DNA from: Gluconobacter thailandicus F149-1 = NBRC 100600
GTDB taxonomy: Bacteria; Pseudomonadota; Alphaproteobacteria; Acetobacterales; Acetobacteraceae
Length of the DNA stretch: 64,000 nt
Reading direction: 5' to 3'
Assembly: GCF_000964465.1 (NCBI RefSeq)
Contig: NZ_BANH01000024.1
Location: 1-64,000 of the forward strand
Shown here: one piece after another, positions 56,097 through 64,000 of the stretch
How the letters are laid out: every line of letters starts with the position of its first letter
Numbering within the stretch: the first letter of the stretch is position 1
The notes under the pieces: generated by a model
What the model was told of the DNA's origin: nothing
What the model saw: only the letters and a program-made list of their open reading frames with translations
Database searches by the model: none
Translations under genes and position numbers: made by a program

Positions 56097-56984
56097 TTAT
56101 TCTTCCAGCCCGATCGCTCTCAGACGGGCTTTTTCCTCATCCCATCCGGCACGTTCCTTCACGTTCAGGAAAAGATGGCATGTCCGCTCCAGCAGCCCCT
56201 GAAGCTCCTGACGTGCGCGCGCACCAATGGACTTGATCTTGTGGCCACCTTCTCCGATCAGGATGGCCTTGTGGCCCGGGCGAGACACATAAATTGTCAC
56301 CTCGATGCGAACCGAGCCATCAGGACGTTCCTTGAAGCTCTCGGTCTCCACCGTCGCCTGATAGGGAATCTCTTCATGCGTCTGCATGAAAATCTGCTCC
56401 CGAACCAGTTCTGCCGCGAGCAGGCGGTCTGGCAGGTCGGTCAGATCATCCTCTGGATAGAGATACGGACCTTCCGGAAGTTCACGCGCCAGATGGTTCA
56501 TCAGGTCTTCGACGCCATCGCCGGAGCGTGCGCTCAGCATGAACACATGCTCAACACTCAGCAAACCACTGACTTCCTGCGTCAGGGGAAGAAGCTCTTC
56601 CGCACTGACCAGATCCGTCTTGTTCAGAACCAGCCAAACCTTCTTCTTGCCTTCAGCCAGCTTACCGATGATCTCACGAACATCCTCGCGCAGACCTGCT
56701 TTCGCATCGATCAGCAGAAGCGTGAGATCAGCATCCTGCGAACCGGTCCAGGCGGCATTCACCATAGCCCGGTCCAGACGACGGCGCGGCTTGAAGATAC
56801 CCGGCAGGTCAACGAGAATAATCTGGGCGTCCTGATGAACCACAATCCCCAGCGTCCGGAAACGCGTTGTCTGAGCCTTGGGGCTGACAATGGAGAGCTT
56901 GGCACCGGCAATCCGGTTCAGCAGGGTTGATTTTCCAGCATTCGGCGCCCCGACAAGGGCGACGAAACCGCAGCGTGTGGTCAT
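56097..56984 (-). CDS. era: GTPase Era
   Basis: A GTPase that binds 16S rRNA for 30S maturation. G1 is ALVGAPNAGKSTLLNRIAGA, G3 is LVDLPGIFKP and G4 is LVLNKTDLV. The C-terminal KH domain has LIGEGGHKIKSIGARARQEL. ATG at 56984 has AGGATAGGAAC upstream, so it is preferred over the longer frame. About 295 residues, 25 bp after rnc, as is usual. Confidence 0.96.
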   Translation of the reverse strand: MTTRCGFVALVGAPNAGKSTLLNRIAGAKLSIVSPKAQTTRFRTLGIVVHQDAQIILVDLPGIFKPRRRLDRAMVNAAWTGSQDADLTLLLIDAKAGLREDVREIIGKLAEGKKKVWLVLNKTDLVSAEELLPLTQEVSGLLSVEHVFMLSARSGDGVEDLMNHLARELPEGPYLYPEDDLTDLPDRLLAAELVREQIFMQTHEEIPYQATVETESFKERPDGSVRIEVTIYVSRPGHKAILIGEGGHKIKSIGARARQELQGLLERTCHLFLNVKERAGWDEEKARLRAIGLEE

Positions 56985-57009
56985 GTTCCTATCCTTTTCC
57001 ACATGCGCC

Positions 57010-57744
57010 TCACGACGCTACGTCTTGACCAAGAAGTGTCAGAAGATCAATTGCGGCGGCACTTTCTGCCACACGCTTGCTTCCCGCCTCACCGCGTCCC
57101 GTCAGACCCCGGGCCTGAACAGCAACGCGGAAGACCGGCGCATGCGACGGCCCTTCAGCGGCAAGAAGCTCATATTTCGGGAGCGGGAGGCCCTGCGACA
57201 GGAGATATTCCTGCAACAGGGTCTTGGGCTCCTTGTGGGGGCGCGCCTGATTATCAATCCGGCTGCCCCACTGCTTGCGAACAACCTGGCGCGCAGGCTC
57301 CAGCCCGGCATCCAGATAGAGTGCCCCTAGAAGAGCCTCCATTGCGTCCGCGCGAATACTGGACAGACGCCGAATTCCCGCAGCCTCTTCATGAGGGGAA
57401 ATTCTCAGCGCTGAAGACAGTCTGATGTCGTCCGCAATCTCAGCCAGAACTGGACGCGATACCAGATGCGCATGCCTCGGACCGAGCGCCCCTTCCTGCT
57501 CCAGCGGATACTGCTCAAAGAGCCATTCCGCCATCAGCAGACCCAGAACGCGGTCTCCTATAAATTCAAGCCGCTCGTTTGAACCGGTCCCCTTCGGCCC
57601 CTGAGTACGTTTTCCTCTACGGGGATCACGCCCACTGACGGCCGAGCGGTGCGTCAACGCTTCCAGAAGCAGGTCCCGGTTCGCAAAGCGATGACCGAGC
57701 GCCTGCTCCATGGCCTCCATGGCCTCTTCCTGTGACAGCTTCAT
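57010..57744 (-). CDS. rnc: Ribonuclease III
   Basis: Cleaves double-stranded RNA in rRNA and mRNA processing. ERLEFIGDRVLGLLMAEWLF is the catalytic signature with the acidic residues. The second acid-rich helix is IRADAMEALLGALYLDAGLE, and a dsRBD follows (EPKTLLQEYLLSQGLPLPKY). The start at 57744 overlaps the lepB stop by 4 bp. About 244 residues. Confidence 0.96.
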   Translation of the reverse strand: MKLSQEEAMEAMEQALGHRFANRDLLLEALTHRSAVSGRDPRRGKRTQGPKGTGSNERLEFIGDRVLGLLMAEWLFEQYPLEQEGALGPRHAHLVSRPVLAEIADDIRLSSALRISPHEEAAGIRRLSSIRADAMEALLGALYLDAGLEPARQVVRKQWGSRIDNQARPHKEPKTLLQEYLLSQGLPLPKYELLAAEGPSHAPVFRVAVQARGLTGRGEAGSKRVAESAAAIDLLTLLGQDVAS

Positions 57745-58556
57745 GTGACAGGATGCAGAAAGCGATTCCAGCGGATCTCGACAGGCCAGTACCAGAACTG
57801 CCACGCCGGATGCCGCAGATCGATTGAGAACAGGACCATCGGCGCACGACCGACAAGGTTCTGCATCGGCACATATCCGAGGTCGTCCGGACCATCTCCC
57901 TGGAAGCGGCTGTCGGCGCTATCGTCGCGGTCATCGCCCATCGCAAAGAAATAGCCCTGCGGCACAACGTATTCAGGGGTATCGTTGGCAAAGCCTTCGT
58001 CTGTCAGCTTCAGGATTTCATGATCGACAGACGGCCGCCCAGCACTCCCGGGCAGACTTTCACGATATCGCTCTCCGCTGAGAAGACGATTGTTCTCGTC
58101 CAGCACCTCATAATGTCCGAGAGACGTCCGCGGCACCTCAATTCCGTTCAGGAAGAGCTTGCCACCTGTCATCTGGATATGATCACCCGGCAGACCGACA
58201 ATCCGCTTGATGTAGTCAATCGATGTGTTCTGCGTATAGCGGAAGACGGCTACATCTCCGCGATGCGGCTCCGCTCCCATGATCCGGCCATTGAACAGGT
58301 TCGGTGAAAACGGAAATGAGAACCGGGAATAACCGTAGCTGAACTTCGAGACGTAAACGAAGTCCCCGATCTGCAGGGTTGGAATCATGGAACCGGACGG
58401 AATGTTGAACGGTTCGAATACCAGAGAACGCACAGCCACAACTGCCAGTACCATCAGGGCGAGCCAGCGTACGGTCTCCCCCAGAGATTCTTCACGGGCT
58501 GCTGGCTTCACGCCAGCCTTCTCTGAACCCTTCACGGGGCTTTTCTCCTGAGTCAT
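57741..58556 (-). CDS. lepB: Signal peptidase I
   Basis: Cleaves signal peptides of exported proteins. An N-terminal membrane segment (WLALMVLAVVAVRSLVF) is followed by FNIPSGSMIPTLQIGDFVYV with the catalytic Ser, and DYIKRIVGLPGD with the catalytic Lys. FFAMGDDRDDSADSRFQGDG is the conserved late box. Its 271 residues are normal. It is 40 bp after acpS and overlaps rnc. Confidence 0.96.
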   Translation of the reverse strand: MTQEKSPVKGSEKAGVKPAAREESLGETVRWLALMVLAVVAVRSLVFEPFNIPSGSMIPTLQIGDFVYVSKFSYGYSRFSFPFSPNLFNGRIMGAEPHRGDVAVFRYTQNTSIDYIKRIVGLPGDHIQMTGGKLFLNGIEVPRTSLGHYEVLDENNRLLSGERYRESLPGSAGRPSVDHEILKLTDEGFANDTPEYVVPQGYFFAMGDDRDDSADSRFQGDGPDDLGYVPMQNLVGRAPMVLFSIDLRHPAWQFWYWPVEIRWNRFLHPVT

Positions 58557-58596
58557 GAGACGCTCTTAACGCAGCTTGCCCGCAATGGCGAGCGCT

Positions 58597-59001
58597 TCAA
58601 ACCTTAACAGACTGAATGATGACCTGCGCCAGAGCAAAGGGAGGATCGTCCGTCAGACTGACGAGCACATCTCCCCGACATCCTTCAGGCGTCATTCGCT
58701 CCAATGCAAGACGGGCCCCACCGGACAGAACAAGCCTTGGCGCGCCCTTCTCATCATTCAGAACACCAATGTCCTGAAGCTGCACACCCTCAGCTACACC
58801 AGTTCCCAATGCCTTGACGCAGGCTTCCTTTGCCGCCCACCGCTTGGCATAGCTTCCCATACGGGCCGCGCCTGAGAGGCGCTCCGCATGGGTGCGTTCA
58901 GCCTCTGTGAAAACCCGCGCCAGAAAACGTGCGCCAAACCGGTCAATGCTGCGCTCAATGCGGGAGATCATGCACAGGTCCGTTCCCATGCCGAGAATCA
59001 C
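58597..59001 (-). CDS. acpS: Holo-ACP synthase
   Basis: Transfers 4'-phosphopantetheine from CoA to acyl carrier protein. Its 134 residues begin MILGMGTDLCMISRIERSID, with the metal Asp. RMGSYAKRWAAKEACVKALG is the second signature. Start is a GTG at 59001. It lies 4 bp after the rsh stop. Confidence 0.94.
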   Translation of the reverse strand: MILGMGTDLCMISRIERSIDRFGARFLARVFTEAERTHAERLSGAARMGSYAKRWAAKEACVKALGTGVAEGVQLQDIGVLNDEKGAPRLVLSGGARLALERMTPEGCRGDVLVSLTDDPPFALAQVIIQSVKV

Positions 59002-59005
59002 GCCG

Positions 59006-61303
59006 TCACCCCTTCGCGCGCTCGACCTGCATGACGCCTACTGCGGTCCGGAATGCAGCAATCAGGGACGAAAGGTGCCTCAGATCACGCACTTCAAGAT
59101 CGACCAGAATTTCCATGAAATCGAGCTGGCGGTTTACGATCTTCAGATTAACGACGCTGCCACTATGCTTGGCCGCCGTATTGGTCAGCGTTGCCAGAAC
59201 TTCTGGCTCGTTAGCTGCAATAACGGACAGACGCGCCGTATAGGGCACCGCATCCTTGCGGCGACCCAGAGCCTCATAATCCCAGTCGACTTCAATGAAG
59301 CGCTCTGGTGTATCGGCAAAACTCGAAAGATTCTGGCATCCACGCCGATGAATGGTCACGCCCTTGCTCTGGGCAATGATTCCAACAATCGGATCCCCGG
59401 GCAACGGACGACAGCAACCTGCGAAACTGGTGGCAATACCCGTCCCGATGCCCTTGAGAATATTGGTCGACTGGACAGGCACTGGTCGCGCAGAGCCGTT
59501 GCCCGCGCCAAGAAGAAGTGACTGACCAAAGCGCGGAGACAACCCAGGCACCATCCGCGGAGCGCGACCGGTCTGACGCAGATCCGGATAAGCCGTGTTG
59601 ACCACATCTTTCGGGCCAAGCTGACCATTACCAACCGCGACATACAGATCTTCCACGGAAGCCTGCCGCAGTTCCTTCAGGATGCCATCCAGCACCTTTT
59701 CGGAACCGTCCACACCTTCCTGACGGAACGCTTTGGCAATCGCAGCACGCCCATTGTCCACATGGACCTGACGCTGCTGAGCCGCCACAAAGCGCCGCAC
59801 ACGTGCACGCGCCTTGCCTGTGACGACGAACCGTTCCCAGGACGGAGACGGCGTGCCGCCGCGAGCCGTCATGATCTCGACCTGGTCGCCGTTCTGAAGC
59901 TCGTGACGCAGCGGCATCAGCCGCCCGTTCACCTTTGCCCCTACGCAGGTATCACCAACCTGACTGTGAACCGCGTAAGCAAAATCTACCGGCGTTGCGC
60001 CACGCGGCAGGGAGATCAGCTGTCCCTTTGGCGTGAAGCAGAAGACCTGATCCTGATAGAGCTCAAGCTTGGTATTCTCGAGAAACTCGTCGGGAGCCTG
60101 ACTGTCTTCCAGAATTTCCAGAAGGTCCTGAACCCAGCGCAGTTTGCGATTTCCAGCCCCAAAAGCGGAAGACAGCGCCGCTGCCTCGCGCTCGCTGGGA
60201 GTCGCGTTTTCCTTGTAAGCCCAATGCGAAGCAACACCATTCTCGGCGAGGTCATGCATCTCGGCTGTACGGATCTGGACTTCGATTTTCTGGTTCCGCG
60301 GATGCCGCAGCGTCACCCCGGTGTGAAGGCTCTGATAGCCGTTCGCCTTCGGGGTAGAAATGTAATCCTTGAAGCGCCCGGCAATCATTGGGTAGGCGCC
60401 GTGGATCGCCCCCAACGCCATGTAGCAGGCATCACGGGTTGGAACGAGCAGACGGAATGCCATGATGTCCGAAAGCTGCTCGAACGCCACGTTCCGGCGC
60501 TGCATTTTTTCCCAGATGGAGAAAGGCGATTTTTCACGCCCGGTCACTTCCACCTTGTCGAGGCCAGCCTCCACACACAGAGCAATCAGTTCCTTGCGGA
60601 TATGCTCAATGATGTCAGCCCCCTGCCCGCGCAGGAAGTTCAGGCGCGCGCGGATGGTCGCGTCGGCTTCCGGCTCAAGCTGGGCAAAGGAGAGGTTTTG
60701 AAGCTCCGTCTTGACCCGATCCATACCGATGCGCTCGGCCAGAGGCGCATAAATATCCATGGTCTCACGGGCGATACGCTGCCGCCGGTCCAGCCTCTGG
60801 ACATAATGCAGCGTGCGCATGTTGTGCAAACGATCGGCGAGCTTGACGATCAGAACGCGGATATCCCGCGACATCGCCAGGACAAGCTTCCGGAAGTTTT
60901 CCGCCTGTTTCGTCCGGTCTGACTGAAGCTCAAGCCGCGTCAGCTTCGTCACACCATCAACGAGAGAGGCAACATCCTCGCCAAAACGGTTTTTCAGGGA
61001 CGCACAGGAGACACCCGTGTCCTCAACCGTGTCATGCAGCAAACCGACAATGATGGACGTCGTGTCCATCCGGAAACCTGCAAGAATATTGGCAACCGCA
61101 ATAGGATGAGTGATGTAGGCGTCGCCATTATCCCGGCGTTGCTCATTGTGAGCATCAGCCGCCAGATCATAGGCAGCCTCGACACGGGACAGGTCGGCTG
61201 TCGGATCATAACTTTCGATCCGACGGAGCAGCCCGCTGATGGAAGGTTTGAAATCTCCCGTTGCGACAGCGGTCCGCTCAACAGGAGGAGATGCGTCAGG
61301 CAT
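59006..61303 (-). CDS. rsh: Bifunctional (p)ppGpp synthetase/hydrolase, RelA/SpoT homolog
   Basis: Makes and degrades the stringent-response alarmone, as expected for the single Rsh of alphaproteobacteria. The HD hydrolase domain (about 50-200) has IIVGLLHDTVEDTG and IVKLADRLHNMRTLHYVQRL. The synthetase domain (about 240-350) has KSPFSIWEKMQRRNVAF and KDYISTPKANGYQSLHTGV. TGS (CFTPKGQLISLPRGATPVDF) and C-terminal ACT domains follow. ATG at 61303 has AGAGGAG upstream. About 765 residues. It follows rpoZ on the same strand. Confidence 0.96.
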   Translation of the reverse strand: MPDASPPVERTAVATGDFKPSISGLLRRIESYDPTADLSRVEAAYDLAADAHNEQRRDNGDAYITHPIAVANILAGFRMDTTSIIVGLLHDTVEDTGVSCASLKNRFGEDVASLVDGVTKLTRLELQSDRTKQAENFRKLVLAMSRDIRVLIVKLADRLHNMRTLHYVQRLDRRQRIARETMDIYAPLAERIGMDRVKTELQNLSFAQLEPEADATIRARLNFLRGQGADIIEHIRKELIALCVEAGLDKVEVTGREKSPFSIWEKMQRRNVAFEQLSDIMAFRLLVPTRDACYMALGAIHGAYPMIAGRFKDYISTPKANGYQSLHTGVTLRHPRNQKIEVQIRTAEMHDLAENGVASHWAYKENATPSEREAAALSSAFGAGNRKLRWVQDLLEILEDSQAPDEFLENTKLELYQDQVFCFTPKGQLISLPRGATPVDFAYAVHSQVGDTCVGAKVNGRLMPLRHELQNGDQVEIMTARGGTPSPSWERFVVTGKARARVRRFVAAQQRQVHVDNGRAAIAKAFRQEGVDGSEKVLDGILKELRQASVEDLYVAVGNGQLGPKDVVNTAYPDLRQTGRAPRMVPGLSPRFGQSLLLGAGNGSARPVPVQSTNILKGIGTGIATSFAGCCRPLPGDPIVGIIAQSKGVTIHRRGCQNLSSFADTPERFIEVDWDYEALGRRKDAVPYTARLSVIAANEPEVLATLTNTAAKHSGSVVNLKIVNRQLDFMEILVDLEVRDLRHLSSLIAAFRTAVGVMQVERAKG

Positions 61304-61338
61304 GATGCACACTCCTCTTTGTCAGGATAGCAGAGAAA

Positions 61339-61734
61339 TCAGCGGCGACCCCGGCCACCCAACTCTGCTTCAATGGCAGCAGCTTCGTCGGAAGACATGT
61401 TCTCGGCCATGTGAGCATGTTCTTCTTCGGAAGACACATCCTGCAGACCAAAGATGTTCTGGTCGGTCGGGATGATGTCCATGACTTCTTCGTCTACTGG
61501 CTCCGGCTCCGGCGCACGCGCCAGCGAGCGGATGATGCCATCACGCAGACCAGTGAGGCTCAGCTTGTCTTCAGCGATTTCACGCAGTGCAACAACAGGG
61601 TTCTTGTCATTGTCACGGTCAAGCAGCATTTCTTCGCCACGAGACAGAGCGCGGGCACGCTGGGCAGCCAGCAGAACCAGCTCGAAACGGTTTGGAACCT
61701 TTTCGATGCAATCTTCGACGGTTACACGCGCCAT
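61339..61734 (-). CDS. rpoZ: RNA polymerase omega subunit
   Basis: Helps assemble RNA polymerase and is part of a ppGpp binding site. It starts [20 protein letters not shown] and continues [15 protein letters not shown], as in all omega subunits. At 131 residues it has an acidic C-terminal extension (about 80-131). It is directly upstream of rsh, a common and sensible pairing. Confidence 0.95.
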   Translation of the reverse strand: MARVTVEDCIEKVPNRFELVLLAAQRARALSRGEEMLLDRDNDKNPVVALREIAEDKLSLTGLRDGIIRSLARAPEPEPVDEEVMDIIPTDQNIFGLQDVSSEEEHAHMAENMSSDEAAAIEAELGGRGRR

Positions 61735-61945
61735 GCGACTGGCCCCCTTCGGGTAAAACTACAAAAAATGGATACAAGAAGAAACTGGCATTAGCACGCT
61801 GATCGTGGCAATGCAACGCGTGCCCGCTTTTCTGCCATAATCACAAAGAAAACTTAAGTGTCTCCGGGATCGTTTGACCTGTTCATGGCAGGACCACCTA
61901 ACAGCTCCCTGCGCGGGAAGATCATTTTACAACCAGGAATATCAT

Positions 61946-62548
61946 ATGCTTCTGCGTCAGAACGAACGCACCGCTCTCTTCATTGATGGCGCCAGCCTTC
62001 ATCATGCTGCACGCAACCTCGGGTTTGAAGTCGATTTTCGTAGCCTTCGTTCCCTGTTTGAAAGCCAGTGCCAGTTTCAGCGTGCCTTCTATTATGCGGC
62101 CATGCCTGAAACGGACGACTACTCCCCTCTTCGCCCCCTGACAGACTGGCTCGCCTATAACGGTTTTCATCTTATCCTGAAAAATGCCCGTGAGTTTACG
62201 GATCATTCAGGAAGACGCCGTATCAAGGGGAATATGGATGTCGAACTCACCGTCGATCTGCTCGAACAGTCTTCAAGACTGGATCATGCCGTCATCATCA
62301 GCGGTGACTCCGATCTGCGCCGTGCGGTTGAAGCCGCCCAGAACCGGGGCGTGCGCGTAACCGTTATTTCCTCGATGCGCTCGACGCCGCCGATGATCGG
62401 AGACGATCTGCGCAGACAGGCTGACCGCTTTGTGGAACTGGCCGATATCGCCCCGTCCTTCACCCGCCGCCAGTCAGAACAGCGGACCCGGCAGGCGCCC
62501 GTTCGTCATCCAGCCGACATCAACAGTGACGAGACCAGCGATACATGA
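61946..62548 (+). CDS. NYN-domain (LabA/DUF88-like) nuclease
   Basis: A protein of about 200 residues with a PIN-like NYN fold. It has TALFIDGASLHHAARNLGFE (first Asp), KGNMDVELTVDLLEQSSRLD and HAVIISGDSDLRRAVEAAQN, the conserved acidic residues of the active site. The family is thought to act on RNA. ATG at 61946 has AGGAATATC upstream; a longer in-frame extension is not supported. Its stop overlaps the UDG-like gene by 4 bp. Confidence 0.88.
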   Translation: MLLRQNERTALFIDGASLHHAARNLGFEVDFRSLRSLFESQCQFQRAFYYAAMPETDDYSPLRPLTDWLAYNGFHLILKNAREFTDHSGRRRIKGNMDVELTVDLLEQSSRLDHAVIISGDSDLRRAVEAAQNRGVRVTVISSMRSTPPMIGDDLRRQADRFVELADIAPSFTRRQSEQRTRQAPVRHPADINSDETSDT

Positions 62549-63111
62549 CACCCCAGGCTTCTTCCGGATCAACCGCACCCATCCCAGTGCCCCCGGCACC
62601 AGAAACAAACGCAGATCATCAAGGCCTCGGCCCCCTGTCTGCCGAACTTCTGGTGATCTGTCTTGATCCGGCAGAAGCCATCCAGACACTTGTTCCCTTC
62701 CTGGAAGAACAGGAAATAGTTTTCACTTCGGAAGAGAATGCCGCTCCCCTCATCATGGGACGGATTACCGGAGTAACAGCTTCGCTGCCCACCGACGGCG
62801 TTCCTCAGCCAGAGGAGCTGGAACTGTGCAGCGCAGCTCTTTGTCGCGAACTTCAGACCATGACGCAGCTTCGCCTGGTTCTGGTACTGGGTGTCAGTGC
62901 CCACATCATTGCGCTTGGAGCCTGTGGCATCCCCCTGACGCGCCTTGATTTCAGGCCCGGCGACATCACACGCCTTCCTGATGGCCTGCTTCTTGCAGAT
63001 ACCTGTCATCTTCCATCAGAACCAGCGAGCGAGGATCTTCTCGTTCAGCGGAAATACGTCCTCACGTCCCTGATGCCAAAGATCAAGGCTGCCTTGCGCC
63101 CTTCCGCCTGA
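62545..63111 (+). CDS. Uracil-DNA glycosylase-like protein (degenerate active site)
   Basis: A protein of 188 residues resembling the family 4/5 uracil-DNA glycosylase fold. The central PQPEELELCSAALCREL with the LVLVLGVSAHIIAL strand-helix, and the late LLLADTCHLPS, are the matching parts. The GE-x-PG phosphate-loop motif is replaced by VICLDPAEA, and the Fe-S cysteine pattern seen in active members is not evident. Loss of glycosylase activity is likely but is inference. It is coupled to the NYN gene and overlaps msrQ, which runs the other way, by 29 bp. Confidence 0.7.
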   Translation: MTPQASSGSTAPIPVPPAPETNADHQGLGPLSAELLVICLDPAEAIQTLVPFLEEQEIVFTSEENAAPLIMGRITGVTASLPTDGVPQPEELELCSAALCRELQTMTQLRLVLVLGVSAHIIALGACGIPLTRLDFRPGDITRLPDGLLLADTCHLPSEPASEDLLVQRKYVLTSLMPKIKAALRPSA

Positions 63112-63712
63112 AACCGCTCCAGATCATGGGTGCCCTTGCCAAAAGGACGAGTGCCAGCAGGCTCAGATAGAGCGCACTTGTTCCATTCAGGGTCTTGAAT
63201 GACAGGAAGAAGTGAATGCCAGCAAGAACGGCTGCACCGTAAACAAAACGATGCAGTCGCTTCCAGCTTCTCTTCAGGCGTTTCATCGAAAACCGGTTGG
63301 ACGTCAGAGCCAAGGGAAGCAGGAACGCAAGCGCCACCATGCCGAGGATGATGAACGGTCGGTGCGTCAAATCCCGCCAGAAAATTCTGACATCAAACTG
63401 GAGGTCCAGCACCACATATGCAGCCAGATGCAGAACGGCGTAGAAAAAGGCGAGCAAACCGGTCAGCCTACGGAAACGCAATAAATTGAAGCCGATCAGT
63501 CGCTGAATTGGCGCCAGCGCCAGACAGATCAGCAGAAAGCGGAACGCCCACAGACCAAGAGAGCGCTCAAAGACATTGACCGGGTCTGCCCCCAGATCCC
63601 CGTTCTGTCCCTGCAAAACGAGCCAGACGGCAGGAAGCAGGCCGAGCGGATACAGAACAACAGACCAGTAACGCCGCATAAACGCCGGCACCCGACTTCT
63701 AGAAATTGTCAT
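63083..63712 (-). CDS. msrQ: Protein-methionine-sulfoxide reductase heme-binding subunit MsrQ
   Basis: A membrane b-type heme protein of 209 residues that passes electrons from the quinone pool to MsrP for periplasmic methionine repair. Six hydrophobic segments include [40 protein letters not shown] and [20 protein letters not shown], with conserved His for heme. The start overlaps the msrP stop by 14 bp. Confidence 0.93.
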   Translation of the reverse strand: MTISRSRVPAFMRRYWSVVLYPLGLLPAVWLVLQGQNGDLGADPVNVFERSLGLWAFRFLLICLALAPIQRLIGFNLLRFRRLTGLLAFFYAVLHLAAYVVLDLQFDVRIFWRDLTHRPFIILGMVALAFLLPLALTSNRFSMKRLKRSWKRLHRFVYGAAVLAGIHFFLSFKTLNGTSALYLSLLALVLLARAPMIWSGFRRKGARQP

Positions 63713-64000
63713 GCAGGTTCATGCCGCGATACAGGTCCGCCACCTGCTCTCCATATCCATTGAACATCAGAGTCGGCTGACGCTTCGTGCCGAAAAGCGT
63801 TTTGGAGCCGATGACACGCTCACTGGCCTGGCTCCACCGGGGATGATCCACCTGCGGGTTCACATTGGCATAAAAACCGTACTCGCTTGGCGCGAGACGA
63901 TTCCATGTTGTGGGAGGCTGCCTATCCAGAAGACGAATGCGCTGGATGGATTTAATACCCTTGAACCCGTATTTCCACGGCACCACCAGCCGGATCGGTG
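63699..64000 (-). CDS. msrP: Protein-methionine-sulfoxide reductase catalytic subunit MsrP (3' part only)
   Basis: The C-terminal about 100 residues of the molybdopterin enzyme MsrP (YedY), cut by the window edge. The frame is open to base 64000 and reads [20 protein letters not shown], then [17 protein letters not shown] and NFVDHP-like [13 protein letters not shown]. The protein should carry a Tat signal and Mo cofactor in the missing part. It is translationally coupled to msrQ. Confidence 0.92.
   Translation of the reverse strand, partial: PIRLVVPWKYGFKGIKSIQRIRLLDRQPPTTWNRLAPSEYGFYANVNPQVDHPRWSQASERVIGSKTLFGTKRQPTLMFNGYGEQVADLYRGMNLHDNF

Noticed and set aside
1-64000. CRISPR array, rRNA operon, prophage or defence island
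   Set aside because: No regularly spaced repeats, rRNA sequence, phage structural genes or known defence genes were seen.

Overview
This window is ordinary, gene-dense chromosome of an acetic acid bacterium (Acetobacteraceae). Gluconobacter or a close relative is the likeliest source. That is inferred from protein style and gene order, because no rRNA is present. The typical alphaproteobacterial blocks support it: rsh-acpS-lepB-rnc-era; pyrH-frr-uppS-cdsA-dxr-rseP-bamA-ompH-lpxD-fabZ-lpxA-lpxI; kdsD-lptC-lptA-lptB-rpoN; and rpmH-rnpA-yidD-yidC-engB-argB.

Layout. 1-465: the last residues of an IS5-type transposase abut an interrupted reading frame of unknown function. 466-4212: an MscS channel, then a probable copper-uptake unit (an OprC-like TonB receptor preceded by a His/Met-rich DUF2946 protein) with a CsoR-like palindrome in its upstream region. 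4354-8903: a DUF1800/DUF1501 pair, a glutathione-independent formaldehyde dehydrogenase and an NADPH-FMN reductase. 8979-14929: glutamate synthase gltD-gltB. 15109-21758: an NDUFA9-like protein, tRNA-Leu(CAG), an RNase D-type nuclease and the LPS export operon ending in rpoN. 21833-31180: accessory genes, namely a small membrane protein, an AraC regulator opposite a SnoaL-like protein, an LprI-like protein, an ABC-F ATPase, a FucP-type sugar permease, a secreted PI-PLC-like enzyme and a second TonB receptor. 31278-34897: RidA, DUF1150, Hsp20, and def-fmt-truA divergent from hsp20. 34901-43287: dapD-dapE with a membrane protein, a degenerate GGDEF protein, argB-engB-yidC-yidD-rnpA-rpmH and a small histidine-kinase-like peptide. 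43253-61734: the long minus-strand envelope, isoprenoid and translation block. 61946-64000: an NYN-domain protein coupled to a uracil-glycosylase-like protein, then msrQ and the 3' part of msrP, cut by the window edge.

How the genes work together. Much of the window builds the cell envelope: lipid A (lpxA, lpxD, lpxI, fabZ), LPS core sugar and export (kdsD, lptABC), outer-membrane proteins (bamA, ompH, rseP), inner-membrane insertion and secretion (yidC, yidD, lepB), phospholipid and isoprenoid carriers (cdsA, dxr, uppS) and diaminopimelate for peptidoglycan (dapD, dapE). Protein maturation (def, fmt), ribosome and RNA functions (frr, rnc, era, rnpA, truA, rpmH) and the stringent response (rsh, rpoZ) are interleaved.

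I found no CRISPR array, prophage or defence island, and nothing I would call a new multi-gene system. The most interesting signals are small: the copper-operator-like palindrome, a sigma32-like promoter for hsp20, an rnpA frame with no usable AUG, GUG or UUG at its conserved N-terminus, a terminator buried inside a convergent coding region, a perfect 19-bp palindrome between pyrH and frr, a stand-alone H-box peptide, and the coupled NYN/uracil-glycosylase-like pair.
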